Shown here piece by piece: positions 1 to 11,480 of a stretch of 64,000 bases of DNA. A program made the translations under genes and the position numbers. Origin of the DNA: Lepus europaeus. Taxonomy: Eukaryota > Chordata > Mammalia > Lagomorpha > Leporidae. Where the stretch lies: the NCBI RefSeq assembly GCF_033115175.1, contig NC_084835.1, positions 55,924,948 to 55,988,947 on the forward strand, written 5' to 3'. Numbering within the stretch: position 1 is the first letter of the stretch; each line of letters begins with the position of its first letter. The notes beneath the pieces are model-generated. The model worked only from the letters and a program-made list of their open reading frames with translations. It did no database searches and had not been told where the DNA came from.

Positions 1-27
1 TCAATTTAAATTTTCTTTTTTTCCAAA

Positions 28-363
28 TATGTATTTATTTGAAAGGCAGTGTTATAGAGAGGCAGAGGGAGAGAGAGAGGGAGGGAAGGAGGGAGGGAAA
101 GAGAGAACTTTCCATCCTTTGGTTCACTACCCAAATGGCTTCAATAGCCAGAGCTGTGCCAATCCACAGCCAGGAGCCAGGAGCTTCTTTTGGGTCTCCC
201 ACGTGGGTGCAGGGGCCCAAGCACCTGGGCCATCCTCCACTGCCTTCCCAGGCCACAGCAGAGAGCTGGATTGGAAGTGGAGGAGCCAGATCTCAAACCC
301 ACGTCAATATGGGATGCTGGCACTGCAGGCAGTGGTTTTACCCGCTATGCCACAGTGCCGCCC
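28..363 (-). mobile_element. CSINE, older type
   Basis: Minus-strand copy starting in the inverted tail (TATTTATTTGAAAGGCAG), followed by a GA-rich stretch and the inverted tRNA-like head ending CACAGTGCCGCCC. Near full length. A 147-residue ORF crosses it but is only SINE sequence. Confidence 0.9.
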
Positions 364-556
364 TAAAATTTCTCATACTAGGGACAGGAATTGTGACACA
401 GTTACTCTACCACTTAGAAAACCTAAATCCCATATTGGGATACCTGGAGTCCCAGCTGAGAGCCCTGGGTAGGTGGTGGAGAGATCTATTATAAAGCTTT
501 AGAGATACTAGGAAGTCCTTGAAAATAATATCCCCACTGAGTTGCTGTTGCTGATT

Positions 557-872
557 TTTTTTTTTAAGATTCATTCATTCTTTCTTTCAAAAGGCGGAAT
601 GACAAAGAGACAGGGAGATATGCAGAGACACAGAGGGATCTTTCCTCCTCTGGCTCAATCTCCAAACGGCTACAATGGCCAGGGCTTTGACAGGCCAAAA
701 CCAGGAGCCAAGCGCTCCATCTGGGTCTCCCACATGGTAGCAGGAGTCATTTGCTGCTTTCCCAGGCACATTAGTAGGAAGCTGGATCAGCAGCTGGGAC
801 TTCAACAAATATGGGATGCTGGTGTCACAAGCTTTGTCTTAATCTGCTGCTCCATGCCACAGTGTGAGCCCC
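557..872 (-). mobile_element. CSINE, older diverged copy
   Basis: Minus-strand copy with inverted tail AAGATTCATTCATTC and head end CCATGCCACAGTGTGAGCCC. It is more diverged than most copies here. Confidence 0.85.
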
Positions 873-1279
873 CTGCACTGGGTTTTGAATTGTTTATTAA
901 CGCCCTGTGCTTCAGATGGTCTCCAGCTGGAAAGGGAAGTGAGGTGAAGAACAAAGACGGGGGAGGGCACTGTCAACTCACAGTAACCAAAAGTCCAGCA
1001 CTGCAAGAATTCAAAATGCAAAACTTCCAGACTGAAATTGGCTCAAGGTACATCACATGCCCAGTGGTGCTAAACCGCCTCACTCTCATACCTGGGTTAT
1101 TTTTGAATCAAGGTTCATATCTGCAGGGCAACTTTCTAAGTCTGTGACAACATACAGATTTCAGCAACATCAATACGGGAGTAGAATCCAAGTTAAATGT
1201 CTGTGGCCTTATTCTTACAGTGCTTTAATCAGAGTGATATCAGTTTGCAGAATGCTTTTCTGTATTTTGTATATTTAAT
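873..1279. other. Unique intergenic sequence
   Basis: About 400 bases with no recognisable gene or repeat. Confidence 0.5.
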
Positions 1280-1614
1280 TTTTTTTTAAAGACTTTATTT
1301 ATTTGTTTGAAAGTCAGAGTTACACAGAGAGAAGAGAGGCAGAGAGAGCAAGAGAGAGAGAGAGAGAGAGAGGTCTTCCATCCAATGGTTCACTCCCCAA
1401 TTGGCCGCAACGGCCAGAGCTGTGCCAATCCAAAGCCAGGAGCCAGGAGCTTCCTCTGGCTCTCCCACAGTGACTTGAGCCATCTTCCACTGCTTTCCCA
1501 GGCTGAGCAGAGAGCTGGATTGAAGTGGAGCAGCTGGGTCTCGAACCAGCACCCATATGGGATGCCAGTGCTTCAGGTCAGGGCTTTAACCTGCTGCGCC
1601 ACCGCGCTGGCCCC
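1280..1614 (-). mobile_element. CSINE, older type
   Basis: Near full-length minus-strand copy with a (GA)n tract at 1342-1372 and head end GCCACCGCGCTGGCCCC at 1598-1614. Confidence 0.93.
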
Positions 1615-1625
1615 TAATTTTTCTT

Positions 1626-2155
1626 TTAACAACCTTGTGAGGGAAGAATGGAGAGGATCATGGCCAGTCTGCTGATAAAGAAGCTGAGGGGTGGGGCTGG
1701 CATTATGGCACAGTGAGTTAAGCCACCTCTTGTGACACCAGCATTCCATATTAGAGTGCTGGTTCTAGTCCCAGGTTGCTCCACTTCCAATCTATCTCCC
1801 TGCTAATGCACACCCTGGGAAATCAGTGGATGATGGCCCAAGTACTTGGGTCACTGCACCCACATAGGAGACCCAGATGGGGTTCCTGGCTCCTAACTAT
1901 GACCTGACCCAGGCCTGGCTGTTGCAGGCATTTGGGGTGTGAACCAGCAGATGGAAGTTCACTCTGTCTCTCTGTCTTTGTCTCTCTATTGCTCTGTCTT
2001 TCTCCTTCCCCCTCCCCTGACCCTGTGCCTTTTAAATAAATAAATAAATCTTTAAAAGCAGTGGCTCAGAGGTCAGACGGTCAGTAAAACTCGGAGCTGG
2101 CACAAGAAGTCAGATTTCCCAACTCTAGGTCCAGTGCCTTACCCACCACACCAAG
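1626..2155 (+). repeat. MIR-like SINE relic split by a CSINE
   Basis: Two halves of one old MIR-type element: the left part (1626-1692) has ACAACCTTGTGAGGG and GATAAAGAAGCTGAG, and the right part (2057-2155) continues with GTGGCTCAGAGGTCAGA and ends near CCTTACCCACCACACCA. The CSINE at 1693-2056 landed inside it. MIR is an ancient mammalian SINE; the assignment is by eye. Confidence 0.6.
1693..2056 (+). mobile_element. CSINE, older type, inside MIR relic
   Basis: Plus-strand copy from GGGGCTGGCATTATGGCACA to the tail TTTTAAATAAATAAATAAAT. It interrupts a MIR-like relic. Confidence 0.92.
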
Positions 2156-2295
2156 GCTTCTCAAACTGCTGAGCACATCAATGACTCACGTCGTGGGTCT
2201 GGTTAAAATGCGGATTCTCAAGCAGTAGGTCTAGGGGAAGAAGGCAAGTTCCTGTTTCTTGGTTAGCTTCCGTGTTATGATGCATGCACCTTACT
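2156..2295 (+). repeat. MER5-like (hAT) DNA transposon fragment
   Basis: CTTCTCAAACTGCTGAGCA, GGTTAAAATGCGGATTCTCA and AGCAGTAGGTCTAGGGG occur in the order seen in MER5-type nonautonomous hAT elements. Short and diverged. Confidence 0.5.
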
Positions 2296-4700
2296 TTGAG
2301 TGGCCAGGCACTGCATCACGCTCGTTCTTCAATAGTCGTCATTATACACTACTGACCTCTGGACAGACATCATTCCGAGGTTGGCTTCCAGCCAGGAATC
2401 GCCATCCAAGGTTAAGTCCCACTGATCAGCCAAACCACAGCTTGTTTTCCTTGAGCTGTGCTCTTCTTTTCCTAGGATGACCGAGGGGAGACACAGCCAC
2501 AGAATGTGTCGAGGTGTGCATGAGCCCTTTGTACCAGAAAACACCCTATCCCAGCATTCTCCAAGAGGAGTGGTTGGACGCATGGAGTAAGTCAGCCTCT
2601 TGCTCACAGGAGGAGAGAAGACGTAATATGGAAGATGTGGTCTCTCCAGCCTGGGAGGAGGGCATTCCCCTGGAACCTACCTTTAAATGTGTCAGCACGA
2701 GTGCTGGGGTCACAACAGGGAGTGAGTAACAATAAGATGCAAGCCGAGTGCAGTGGCATACGGGTTCTCTAAAGGCAATAGGAACTTGTCCATCCCCAAC
2801 GACCCTACCAAGGGCACCCCCCCCACATGGATATGCAGATTCCCAAATCCTCCCCAGGATGTGCAGCTGCCAATGCAAAGCCTCTCCCAGAAGAGGGTAC
2901 AGTCAGGCACCGGAAGCATGCCCTTTGACCTTCAGAGCAGGCTTTGCCTGCCTTGCCCACTGCTTCCTGTTCCTAGGGACTGTGCCTCCAGGTGCAATGT
3001 GTGAAACAGTAGCCCTTTCACTGCCGGCCAGCTGAGTCAGACCAACTGCAGCTGTCTGGCAGGAGCCAGGGCAGATCCGAGAAGTCCCTGAAGGTCTGGC
3101 CCACCAGCATGTGTCAGTGGAGTGTGTGTGTGTGTGTGTGTCGCACTCTCTGTTTCTTTTTCTAATTTCTTTGGCATGTCTCTCTTTCCCTGTTCTCTTC
3201 CTTGATGCCCACCCTACCCGGTCATTTGTCCAGACCAGACCCAGCTCCCACATTTCTAGCCCTAGCCACGTCTCCTGGCGTGTTCTGGCTGCTATTTGGT
3301 ACCAGGGTGGATGGAAAGCTCAGGAGGCGAGTTAGGGGTCTGAGCAGGGCTGGCCATTAGCTTGGGAGTGCCAGCCCAGGCTGGCCTATGCATCTTTTGA
3401 ATTTCTCCCCTAGGTTCGGGGTTGCAGGAGGCCAAGCAGCTCCAGGTTAAATGAGGAAAGGCCATGCTGAGCACCAGCCCTGCACACAGTAGCTGAAGCC
3501 TTGGGCTCCCCTGCAGTGGGGTGCTTATCTGCCCCTTTGCCTCTCCATGTCTATGTCTCTATGACACGTGGGGAGCACCTTCAGCTCCTGGTACAACAGA
3601 GAAGGGGAGCAAACCAAGCCATTTGCAGATGGAGAGGCAGGCAAATTAAATTAGGGAGCTCAGCTATTTTAAGGTGAAAGTTTTGGGAGCGAGAGGAAGG
3701 AGCCCGGGCTTCTTTCCCTTTGGTTGCTCAGCCGGCCCCTGAGGTTTCCCTGTGTCAACATACTCCTGGAAACAGCAAGAATAGCTCTGGGCCCCAGAGG
3801 ATAATTTGCCAGGCAATTATTAAGTGTTTTCCGAAAGTGATGTTGCTTTGCAAAATGTTTTAAAATAAATTGAATGTGCACTTCCACTTAGAGATGAAGA
3901 GAAGCATCTCACTGGGTTTCATTTAATAACGATTTAGATGATGGTAAGAAGAACAAGTAAATTCAAATTAGATGATTGATTCCATGATTATAAATTAGAC
4001 CTCCAACAAGAATTAATGACCAGTATTTTTTGTATCGGAATACATTTTAATTCTTAGAAAGTTGCATGAAAAATACATACTAGCCACTGTCTGTGATGAA
4101 TGGATATGCTGACTTCGTTACTTGTAAGGTCTTCCTGGAGCCGGGCCTTCACAATGAATTACCAGGCAGTCATTTCTCTCCCGTGACGCTGGAGGACGAT
4201 GCAGTGGATTCTTCTCCAGCTCCTGTTCCTGCCCACTGTGGCTGCACTGCCTCGTGATGGATGTTTTCCAGGCAACTCACAGAACTTGCGAATAATAACT
4301 CAATATTCATTGAGTAGCCTGCAACAATAATGAAATTAAATTCAAAAGTAAACCTCAGCCTACATGTTTTTTTTTTTTTTTTGATTTATCCATCATGATG
4401 CTTATTCTATTTCTCACATTACATTAAGAGCATTTTTAATGTGGGAACCCTACATATACCTTGGGCAGAAGATGAGGGTGAGAGGGAGATTTTGCCAGCC
4501 ATCGAAGTGGATGGCCAGGCTCAGGGTCTGGAATAAGGAACTCCTACCCAGATACAACTGTCCCAGCTCTGAGCCACATGAAAGCACATGTCCCAGCTCT
4601 GGGCCAGTGAGTTCATTTCTAACTGCTCCTAGACCATCATCTATTTTGAAAATGCAAATTAATACATTTTGGCAAATGCAAATGTATTTGTTCCAATTGT
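2296..4700. other. Unique, repeat-poor intergenic stretch
   Basis: About 2.4 kb with no SINE. It holds a (GT)n run at 3122-3141 and an AT-rich tract with a T-run at 4365-4382. No gene was recognised; ORFs here are short and lack family motifs. The AT-rich part near 3750-4110 could be a conserved noncoding element, but that cannot be tested from one sequence. Confidence 0.5.
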
Positions 4701-4707
4701 CCTACCT

Positions 4708-4950
4708 CTGCTTCCAATCCAGCTTCCCGCAGATGCACCCCCTGGGAGACAGTGGGTGATAGCTCAAGTACTTGAATTCCTGGCACCCATGCAGGAGACC
4801 TGGATAGAATTCCCGGATCCTGGCTTTATCGGGGCCCAGCCCCTACTGTTACAGGTATTTGGAGAGTGAGCCAGCAGACAGAAAATCTCTGTCTTTTTGT
4901 GTCTCTCCCTCTCTCTTTGTCCTTTTGCCTTTCCAATAAATAAAAACAAG
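4708..4950 (+). mobile_element. CSINE, older type, 5'-truncated
   Basis: Begins inside the body (CTTCCAATCCAGCTTCCCGC) and runs to the tail CCTTTCCAATAAATAAAAAC. The tRNA-like head is absent. Confidence 0.8.
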
Positions 4951-4971
4951 TTTTCAAAAAAATAATTCTTA

Positions 4972-5295
4972 GGGCCAGTGCTGTGGCATAGCAGGTAAAG
5001 CTGCTGCCTGCAGTCTCGGCATCCCATAGGGATGCCAGTTCGAACCCCGGATGCTCCACTTTTGATCCAGCTCTCTGCTATGGCCTGGGAAAGCAGTAGA
5101 AGATGGCCCAAGTTCTTGGGCCCCTGTGCCCACGTGGGAGACCCGGAGGAGGCTCCTGGCTCCTGTCTTCAGATCAGCACAGCTCTGGCCATTGTGGCAG
5201 TTGGGGAGTGAACCAGCGGATGGAAGAGCTCTCTTTCTCTCTGCCTCTCCTCTCTCTGTGTAACTCTGACTTTCAAATAAATAAATAAATCTTCT
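4972..5295 (+). mobile_element. CSINE with target duplication
   Basis: Full-length plus-strand copy. AAAAAATAATTCTTA lies immediately left (about 4957-4971) and is repeated right of the tail (about 5297-5311), giving a clear target-site duplication. Confidence 0.95.
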
Positions 5296-5490
5296 AAAAA
5301 AATAATTCTTAGTTCCTATGGACGAATATCATTTAAAAATCATAAATGAATGAAATTCAGCCCCATATATTCCTTCATCCTAAACTTTTAAATTGTAATC
5401 TCCTGTATGAACGATTCATAAAGTTTGTGCCTCCAAGATAGAAGCAATAAGTCTGTGGAAAGCCCTACATCTTACTAGAAATTCATCTGC

Positions 5491-5909
5491 TGTATTAGTC
5501 AGCTCTTGGTCATTGTAATGAAACACCTGAGACAAGCTATGTATGAAGGAAAGAGTGGTTTATTTAATTCACAGTTTTGGAGCTTCATAATCCAAAACTG
5601 GGCAGTCCTACTGACCTGTTCTCTGGTGATGGCATTTTTGCTAACAGAGTCCCCAGGCAGTGCACAGTGTCACGTGGCAAGAGGGAATGTGTTAGTCGGT
5701 GTCAATGTGGTCTCTCCTGAAGTGATTAGGCAGTAATTATGCGGGATATACCCTCACGACCCCATTTATTCCAATCACCTCCCAAAGACCCCATCTCCAA
5801 ATACCATAATTGGATTAAGTTTTCCCCTCTTTTAGTACTATTAACTCATGACTTTGGGGTTTAAATTTCTACACGAGTCGGGGAACCAAGTCATGTTCCA
5901 ACCATAACA
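5491..5909 (-). repeat. MaLR-type solo LTR (MLT1/MST-like)
   Basis: Read on the minus strand it starts TGTTATGGTTGGAACATGAC and ends CTAATACA, with GGTATTTGGAGATGGGGTC and TTGGGAGGTGATTGG inside. These are hallmarks of mammalian apparent LTR retrotransposons (ERV-L related). No internal MaLR sequence is seen next to it. Confidence 0.75.
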
Positions 5910-6504
5910 CCTGGGGTTCTGATACACTAAAAATCTCTCCTGGATCCTGGACTCTACAGCCTGGGTCACTCACTGTCAACTCCTTCACCTTTGCAGATGC
6001 ATCCATTATCCAGATACAGTGGAAACCCAGAAGAGATTCCCGACCCTGCCGCACAGCTCTGTGGCAGACACCTCCTGAGCACTACTGCTGCTCTGCTCCA
6101 CCTCTGTTCTCTGATCTCAGGCAGGTCTGTGTGACTCCCTCTGACCATGCGCAAGTGCAGCCTTATAGCACCTTGCCTCGTGCACCCTTTGCCCAGAGTC
6201 CTTGGTGACAATGAGGTGGAGGATGTGCAAAATTTGCCCTCAATGCCCAGATAGGCACACCCTGGAGGATAAGGACCTTACTTCCAAGGTAGGTGAGCTT
6301 CTCTCTCTTTCAGTGTGATGGAGCATGACTAGCTCAAAACCAGATCACACTGCCCTTGGCCTTCCTTCCTGCGCCCTGGGACTGTGCTCCCTAAGAGAAC
6401 ACAACCCAGTGGCCTTCATCTCAGCCTCTGCCTGGTAGGCTTCCAAGCTAAGCCAAATCCATAACTTTGATTTTGGCTGGATTTCTCCCCCCTGCCCTGT
6501 TTTT
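5910..6504. other. Unique intergenic sequence
   Basis: About 600 bases without a recognised gene or repeat. Confidence 0.5.
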
Positions 6505-6576
6505 TAATTTTTATTTTTATTTGTGTATTTGAGAGAAACACACACACACACACAGAGGGAGAGAGGGAGAGAAGGG

Positions 6577-6618
<42 letters not shown>

Positions 6619-6880
6619 CATATAGATAGAGATCACCTATCTATTGGTTAACTCCCCAAATGCCTGCAGCAGCCAGGGCTGGGCTAGGCTGAAGTCAGGA
6701 GCCAGGAACTTTCCCATACAGGTGGCAGGGACCCAAACACTTGAGCCATCACCTGATGCCTCCCAGGGTACACATGAACAAGAAGCTGGAATCAGATGCT
6801 CAACTGAGACTCAGTCAGGCACTTTAGTATGGGATGCAAACTTTCCAAGCAGTGCCTTAACCACTGCACCAACCCCTCCC
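6505..6880 (-). mobile_element. CSINE, older type with long microsatellite
   Basis: Minus-strand copy whose CT-rich region has expanded into (CA)n then (GA)n between about 6538 and 6618. Confidence 0.85.
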
Positions 6881-7360
6881 CACCCCCACTGATGCGGCTT
6901 TATTCATTTTGTGGATATTTGGGGCATCTCTCTGTCAGTTGACGCCTATAACTTCCAAGAAGTCCTCCTAATTACTGGTGCCCCATTCTGATATCTGGGT
7001 CAGGCGATGAGATACTTTATTTTAAAACCACTTAGGGGTTGACGTGGGATTTGGTATATCAGCAAATGGCCAAACCAATTTGAAAGTCATATGTACTTTT
7101 GTAAGTATACTACAACTGAAATGTAATACTGTTTGCCATAGATGGAATTTGGTTTAAAGTGATTTTTACCACATTTAATGTGTTTCATCTGTTTTGAAGC
7201 TGCAATTTTAAGCACAGACAAAATTTACTGGAGAGCTGAAAGAGTTCAAGGAAAGACAGTATGCTGGAAGATCTGACCTGAAAGATAGGTGGGATTAAAG
7301 AGCCATTTGGAGGCAGTAGAAACTGTAGCATTCATTCACTCATTCATTCAATAAGCATTT
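6881..7360. other. Unique intergenic sequence
   Basis: About 480 bases with nothing recognised; CATT-type simple repeats occur at 7331-7352. Confidence 0.5.
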
Positions 7361-7686
7361 TTAAAGATTTATTTATTTATTTGAAAGAGTTACAGAGAGG
7401 CAGAAGCAGAGAGAGAGAGAGAGAGAGGTCCTCCATCCTCTGGTTCACTCCACAAATGGCTGCAACAGCCAGAGCTGGGTCCATTCTGAAGCCAGGAGCC
7501 AGGAGCTTGTTCCAGGTCTCCCACATGGGTGCAGGGTCCCAAGGACTTGGGCCATCTTCCATTGCTTTCCCAGGCCATTAGCAAAAAGTTGTGTAGGAAG
7601 TGGAGCAGCTGGGACTCGAACTGGCAGCCATAAGGGATGCTGCCACTGCAGGCGGCAGCTTTACCCACTATGCCACAACACCAATC
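7361..7686 (-). mobile_element. CSINE, older type
   Basis: Near full-length minus-strand copy. Similar ATAAGCATTT words flank both sides, so the target duplication is partly obscured by local repetition. Confidence 0.92.
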
Positions 7687-7795
7687 ACTCAGTAAGCATT
7701 TAATAAGCATTTACTATCTGTCAGGCATTTTAATCAGTCTCCAATTGATGGGTATTTAGGTTACCATTAGTTATTATTATAAATAATAATGAATA

Positions 7796-8100
7796 GAGGC
7801 CAGCACTGTGGTGTAATAGGCTAAACTTCTGCCTGTGGCACCAGTATCCCATATGGGTGCTGTTCAATGTCCCAGGTACTCCTCTTCTGATCCAGCTCTC
7901 TGCTTATGGCCTGGGAAAGCAATGGAAGACAGCCTAAGTGCTTGGGCTCCTGCACCCATGTGGGAGGCCCAGAAGAAGCTCCTGACTCTTGGCTTTGGAT
8001 TGGCCCAGCTCCAGCTGTTCTGGCTATTTGGAGAGTGAAGCAGCGGATGGGAAAGCCTTTCTCTGTCTGTAACTCTGCCTCTCAAATAAATAATCTTTTT
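7796..8100 (+). mobile_element. CSINE, older type
   Basis: Plus-strand copy from GAGGCCAGCACTGTGGTGTA to CCTCTCAAATAAATAATC. Confidence 0.9.
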
Positions 8101-8137
8101 AAAAAGTGAATAAATAGTTTTTAAAAATTCATTTCAT

Positions 8138-8412
8138 GGCTGGTGCCGTGGCTTAACAGGCTAATCCTCCACCTTGTGGCGCTGGCACACTAGGTTCTAG
8201 TCCCGGTCAGGGTGCCGGATTCTATCCCGGTTGCCCCTCTTCCAGCCCAGCTCTCTGCTGTGGCCCGGGAAGGCAGTGGAGGATGGCCCAGGTGCTTGGG
8301 CCCTGCACCCGCATGGGAGACCAGGAGAAGCACCTGGCTCCTGGCTTCGGATCAGCGAGATGCACCGTCCGCAGCGGCCATTGAAGGGGTGAACCAACAG
8401 CAAAAAGGAAGA

Positions 8413-8444
<32 letters not shown>

Positions 8445-8474
8445 ACTGTCCACTCTGCCTGTAAAAAAAAAAAA
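8138..8474 (+). mobile_element. CSINE, young poly-A type
   Basis: Plus-strand copy with the young-type head GCTGGTGCCGTGGCTTAACA, B box GGTTCTAGTCC and plain A-tail. A (CT)n tract lies at 8420-8443. Confidence 0.93.
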
Positions 8475-8505
8475 TTCATTTCATGTGATATTTTTCAGTA
8501 AATAC

Positions 8506-9136
8506 TTTTTTAAAAAGACTTATTGATTGATTTAAAAGGCAGAGTTGCTTAACAGGCTAATCCTCCGCCTTGCGGCGCCGGCACACCGGGTTCTAGTCCC
8601 GGTCGGGGCACCGATCCTGTCCCGGTTTCCCCTCTTCCAGGCCAGCTCTCTGCTGTGGCCAGGGAGTGCAGTGGAGGATGGCCCAAGTCCTTGGGCCCTG
8701 CACCCGCATGGAAACCAGGAGAAGCACCTGGCTCCTGCCATCGGATCGGCGCGGTGCGCCGGCCACAGCGCACCTACCGCGGCGGCCATTGGAGGGTGAA
8801 CCAACGGCAAAAAGGAAGACCTTTCTCTCTATCTCCCTCTACTGTCCACTCTGCCTGTCAAAAAAAAAAAAAAAAAGGCAGAGTTACAGAGAGTTTCCAT
8901 CTGCTGGTTCACTCCCCAAATGGCTGAAATAACTGGACTGGGCCAGGCTGAAGCCAGAAGCTAGGAGCTTTTTCTGGGTCTCCCACGCTGGTGCAGGGTC
9001 CAAGCACTTGGGCCATCCTCCACTGACCTTCCCAGGCGCATTATCAGGGAGCAAGAGTGGAAGTGGAGCAGCATCCATATGGGATGCGGTCACTGCAGGC
9101 CATGACTTTAACCACCTGCACCATAGCACAGGCCCC
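8506..9136 (-). mobile_element. CSINE, older type, split by a young CSINE
   Basis: Minus-strand copy in two parts (8506-8546 and 8873-9136), interrupted in the region after its inverted tail. Head end GCACAGGCCCC at 9126-9136. Confidence 0.9.
8547..8872 (+). mobile_element. CSINE, young type, nested
   Basis: Starts at GCTTAACAGGCTAATCC, so a few head bases are missing. The 13-base duplication AAAAGGCAGAGTT (8534-8546 and 8873-8885) shows it inserted into the older CSINE. Confidence 0.95.
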
Positions 9137-9180
9137 TCAGTAATCACTTCTTTACATCACTAAGCATCACTGTTCCACTT

Positions 9181-9220
9181 CAAGGGATTTATTGATTTGA
9201 AAGGCAAAATGAGAGAGGGG

Positions 9221-9266
<46 letters not shown>

Positions 9267-9490
9267 CTGCTGGCTCAGTCCTTAAATGTCTGCAATGGCC
9301 AGGACTGAAGACAGTGGAAGCCAAGAATCCAGGTCTCCAACGTGGGTGGTAGCAACACAATTCCTTGACAATCACTGCTGCTTCCCCAGGTCTACACTGG
9401 CAGGAAACTGGAATCAGAAGCTGGAGCCGTGTATCAAACTCAGGCACTCCGATGTAGGACATGGATGTCCTAACCAGTGGGTCTCCCCAA
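9181..9490 (-). mobile_element. CSINE, old diverged subtype
   Basis: Minus-strand copy with (GA)n at 9216-9261. Its middle belongs to an older subtype (AATCCAGGTCTCCAACGTGG, GGCACTCCGATGTAGGACAT). Confidence 0.82.
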
Positions 9491-9496
9491 GGAGAA

Positions 9497-10167
9497 TTTA
9501 CTCATTTATTTATTTGAAAGACAGAGTTATGGGCCGGTGCCGTGGCTCACTTGGCTATTCCTCAGCCTGCGGCGCTGGCACCCCGGGTTCTAGTCCTGGT
9601 TGGAGCGCCGGATTCTGTCCCGGTTGCTCCTCTTCCAGTCCAGCTCTCTGCAGTGGCCCGGGAGGGCAGGGGAGGATGGCCCAAGTGCTTGGGCCCTGCA
9701 CCAGCATGGGAGACCTGGAGGAAGTACCCGGCTCCTGGCTTTGGATCAGCACAGTGCCGGCCGTAGCGGCCATTAAGGGAGTGAATCAACGAAGGAAGAG
9801 CTTTCTGTATCTCTCTCACTGTCTATAATTCTCTCTCTGTCTCTCTCACTAACTCTGCCTGGCAAAAAAAAAAATAGTTACAGAGAGAGGTAGAGAGGTA
9901 GAGACAGAGAGAGAGGTCTTCCATCCTCTGGTTCACTCCCTAGATGGCCGCAATGGCCGGCGCTGCGCTGATCTGAAGTCAGGAGCCAGGAGCCTCCTCC
10001 AGGTCTCCCATGTGGGTACAGGGGCCCAAGGACTTGGGCCATCTTTCACAGCTTTCCCAGGCCACAGCACAGAGCTGGATTGGAAGAGGAGCAGCTGGGA
10101 CTAGAACCGGCACCCATATGGGATACCAGTGCTTCAGGACAAGGTTTTAACCCGCACAGCGCTGGCC
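9497..10167 (-). mobile_element. CSINE, older type, split by a young CSINE
   Basis: Outer minus-strand copy in two parts (about 9497-9530 and 9877-10167); the inner element sits just after GAAAGACAGAGTTAT. Confidence 0.88.
9531..9876 (+). mobile_element. CSINE, young type, nested
   Basis: Plus-strand copy from GGGCCGGTGCCGTGGCTCAC to an A-run. A short AGTTA(T/C) is shared by both junctions, consistent with insertion into the surrounding CSINE. Confidence 0.9.
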
Positions 10168-10285
10168 TTGAGAATTTATTTTAAGTACAGGTTTTCCTAT
10201 ATGATCCTGAATTGTATAATGGCAAACCTCACTTCCTTGAATGATATGTTGACTTTGGGAAATAAGTCATTAAATTAAAAAGTTA

Positions 10286-10546
10286 GGGCTGGCTCTGTGG
10301 CACAGCGGGTAAAGCCGCTACCTGCAGTGCCAGCATCCCATATGGGCTCAGGTTTGTATCCCAGCTGCTCCACTTCCAATCCAGCTTTCTGCTATGGCCC
10401 GGGAGGGCAGAGGAGGATGGCCCAAGTCCTTGGACCCCTGCACCCATGTGGGAGACCCTGAAAAAGCTCCTGGCTCCTGGTTTAAGATCGGCTCAGCTCC
10501 ACCGTTGCGGTCAATTGAGGAGTGAACCGGCAAATGAAAGACTGAC

Positions 10547-10580
<34 letters not shown>

Positions 10581-10632
10581 GCCTCACCTCTGTCAGTGTA
10601 ACTCTGACTTTCAAATACATAAATAAATCTTT
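10286..10632 (+). mobile_element. CSINE, older type
   Basis: Near full-length plus-strand copy with a (CT)n tract at 10541-10580. AAAAAGTT is present on both sides. Confidence 0.93.
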
Positions 10633-10809
10633 TAAAATAAAATAAAATAAAAAAGTTTGCTGTTCATGGAAATCTCCCATGGTTATTTTTTATTCTTAAG
10701 CATCTAAAATGTGGAATTTCATGTCCTTACGAAAACTTCTTGGTAAATATCCCTATTTCACTCTTAAAATATCTAGCAGACTATTCTTTTTGTTAAAATC
10801 TATTTTTTT

Positions 10810-11140
10810 TGACAGGCAGAGTGGACAGTGAGAGAGAGAGACAGAGAGAAAGGTCTTCCTTTTGCCGTTGGTTCACCCTCCAATGGCCACCGCAGTTGGC
10901 GCGCTATGACCGGTGCACCGCGCTGATCCGATGGCAGGAGCCAGGTGCTTAATCCTGGTCTCCCATGGGGTGCAGGGCCCAAGGACTTGGGCCATCCTCC
11001 ACTGCACTCCCTGGCCACAGCAGAGAGCTGGCCTGGAAGAGGGGCAACCGGGACAGAATCCGGTGCCCCGACCAGGACTAGAACTCGGTGTGCCGGTGCC
11101 ACAAGGCGGAGGATTAGCCTAGTGAGCCGTGGCGCCGGCC
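10810..11140 (-). mobile_element. CSINE, young type with target duplication
   Basis: Minus-strand copy ending GAGCCGTGGCGCCGGCC. AAAATCTATTTTTTT flanks both ends (about 10795-10809 and 11141-11155). Confidence 0.95.
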
Positions 11141-11155
11141 AAAATCTATTTTTTT

Positions 11156-11480
11156 AAGATTTTATTTATTTATTTGACAGGTAGAGTTACAGACAGTGAG
11201 AGAGAGAGACAGAGAGAAAGGTCTTCCTTCCGTTGGTTCACTCCCCAATTGGCTGCAACTGCTGGAGCTGCACCGATCTGAAGCCAGGATCCAGGTGATT
11301 CTTCCTGGTGTCTCATGCGGGTGCAGGGGTCCAAGCACTTGGGCCATCCTCCTCTGCCCTCCTGGGCCACTACAGAGAGCTGGACTGGAAGAGGAGCAAC
11401 TGGGACTAGAACTCGGCGCCCATATGGGATGCCGGCGCCACAGGCGGAGGATTAACCTAGTGTGCCATGGCGCTGACCCC
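11156..11480 (-). mobile_element. CSINE, intermediate type
   Basis: Minus-strand copy abutting the previous one. It has the older AAGATTTTATTTATTTATTT tail but young-type body words (GACAGGTAGAGTTACAGACA), so it looks transitional between the two subfamilies. Confidence 0.92.

Noticed and set aside
542..1147. 201-codon plus-strand ORF
   Set aside because: Its first half is a minus-strand CSINE and the rest shows no protein family features.
7831..7860. tRNA-like heads of CSINEs as functional tRNA genes
   Set aside because: They retain box A/B-like words but no cloverleaf; they are SINE promoters.
9286..9828. 180-codon plus-strand ORF
   Set aside because: It runs through two CSINEs in opposite orientation; the translation is SINE sequence.
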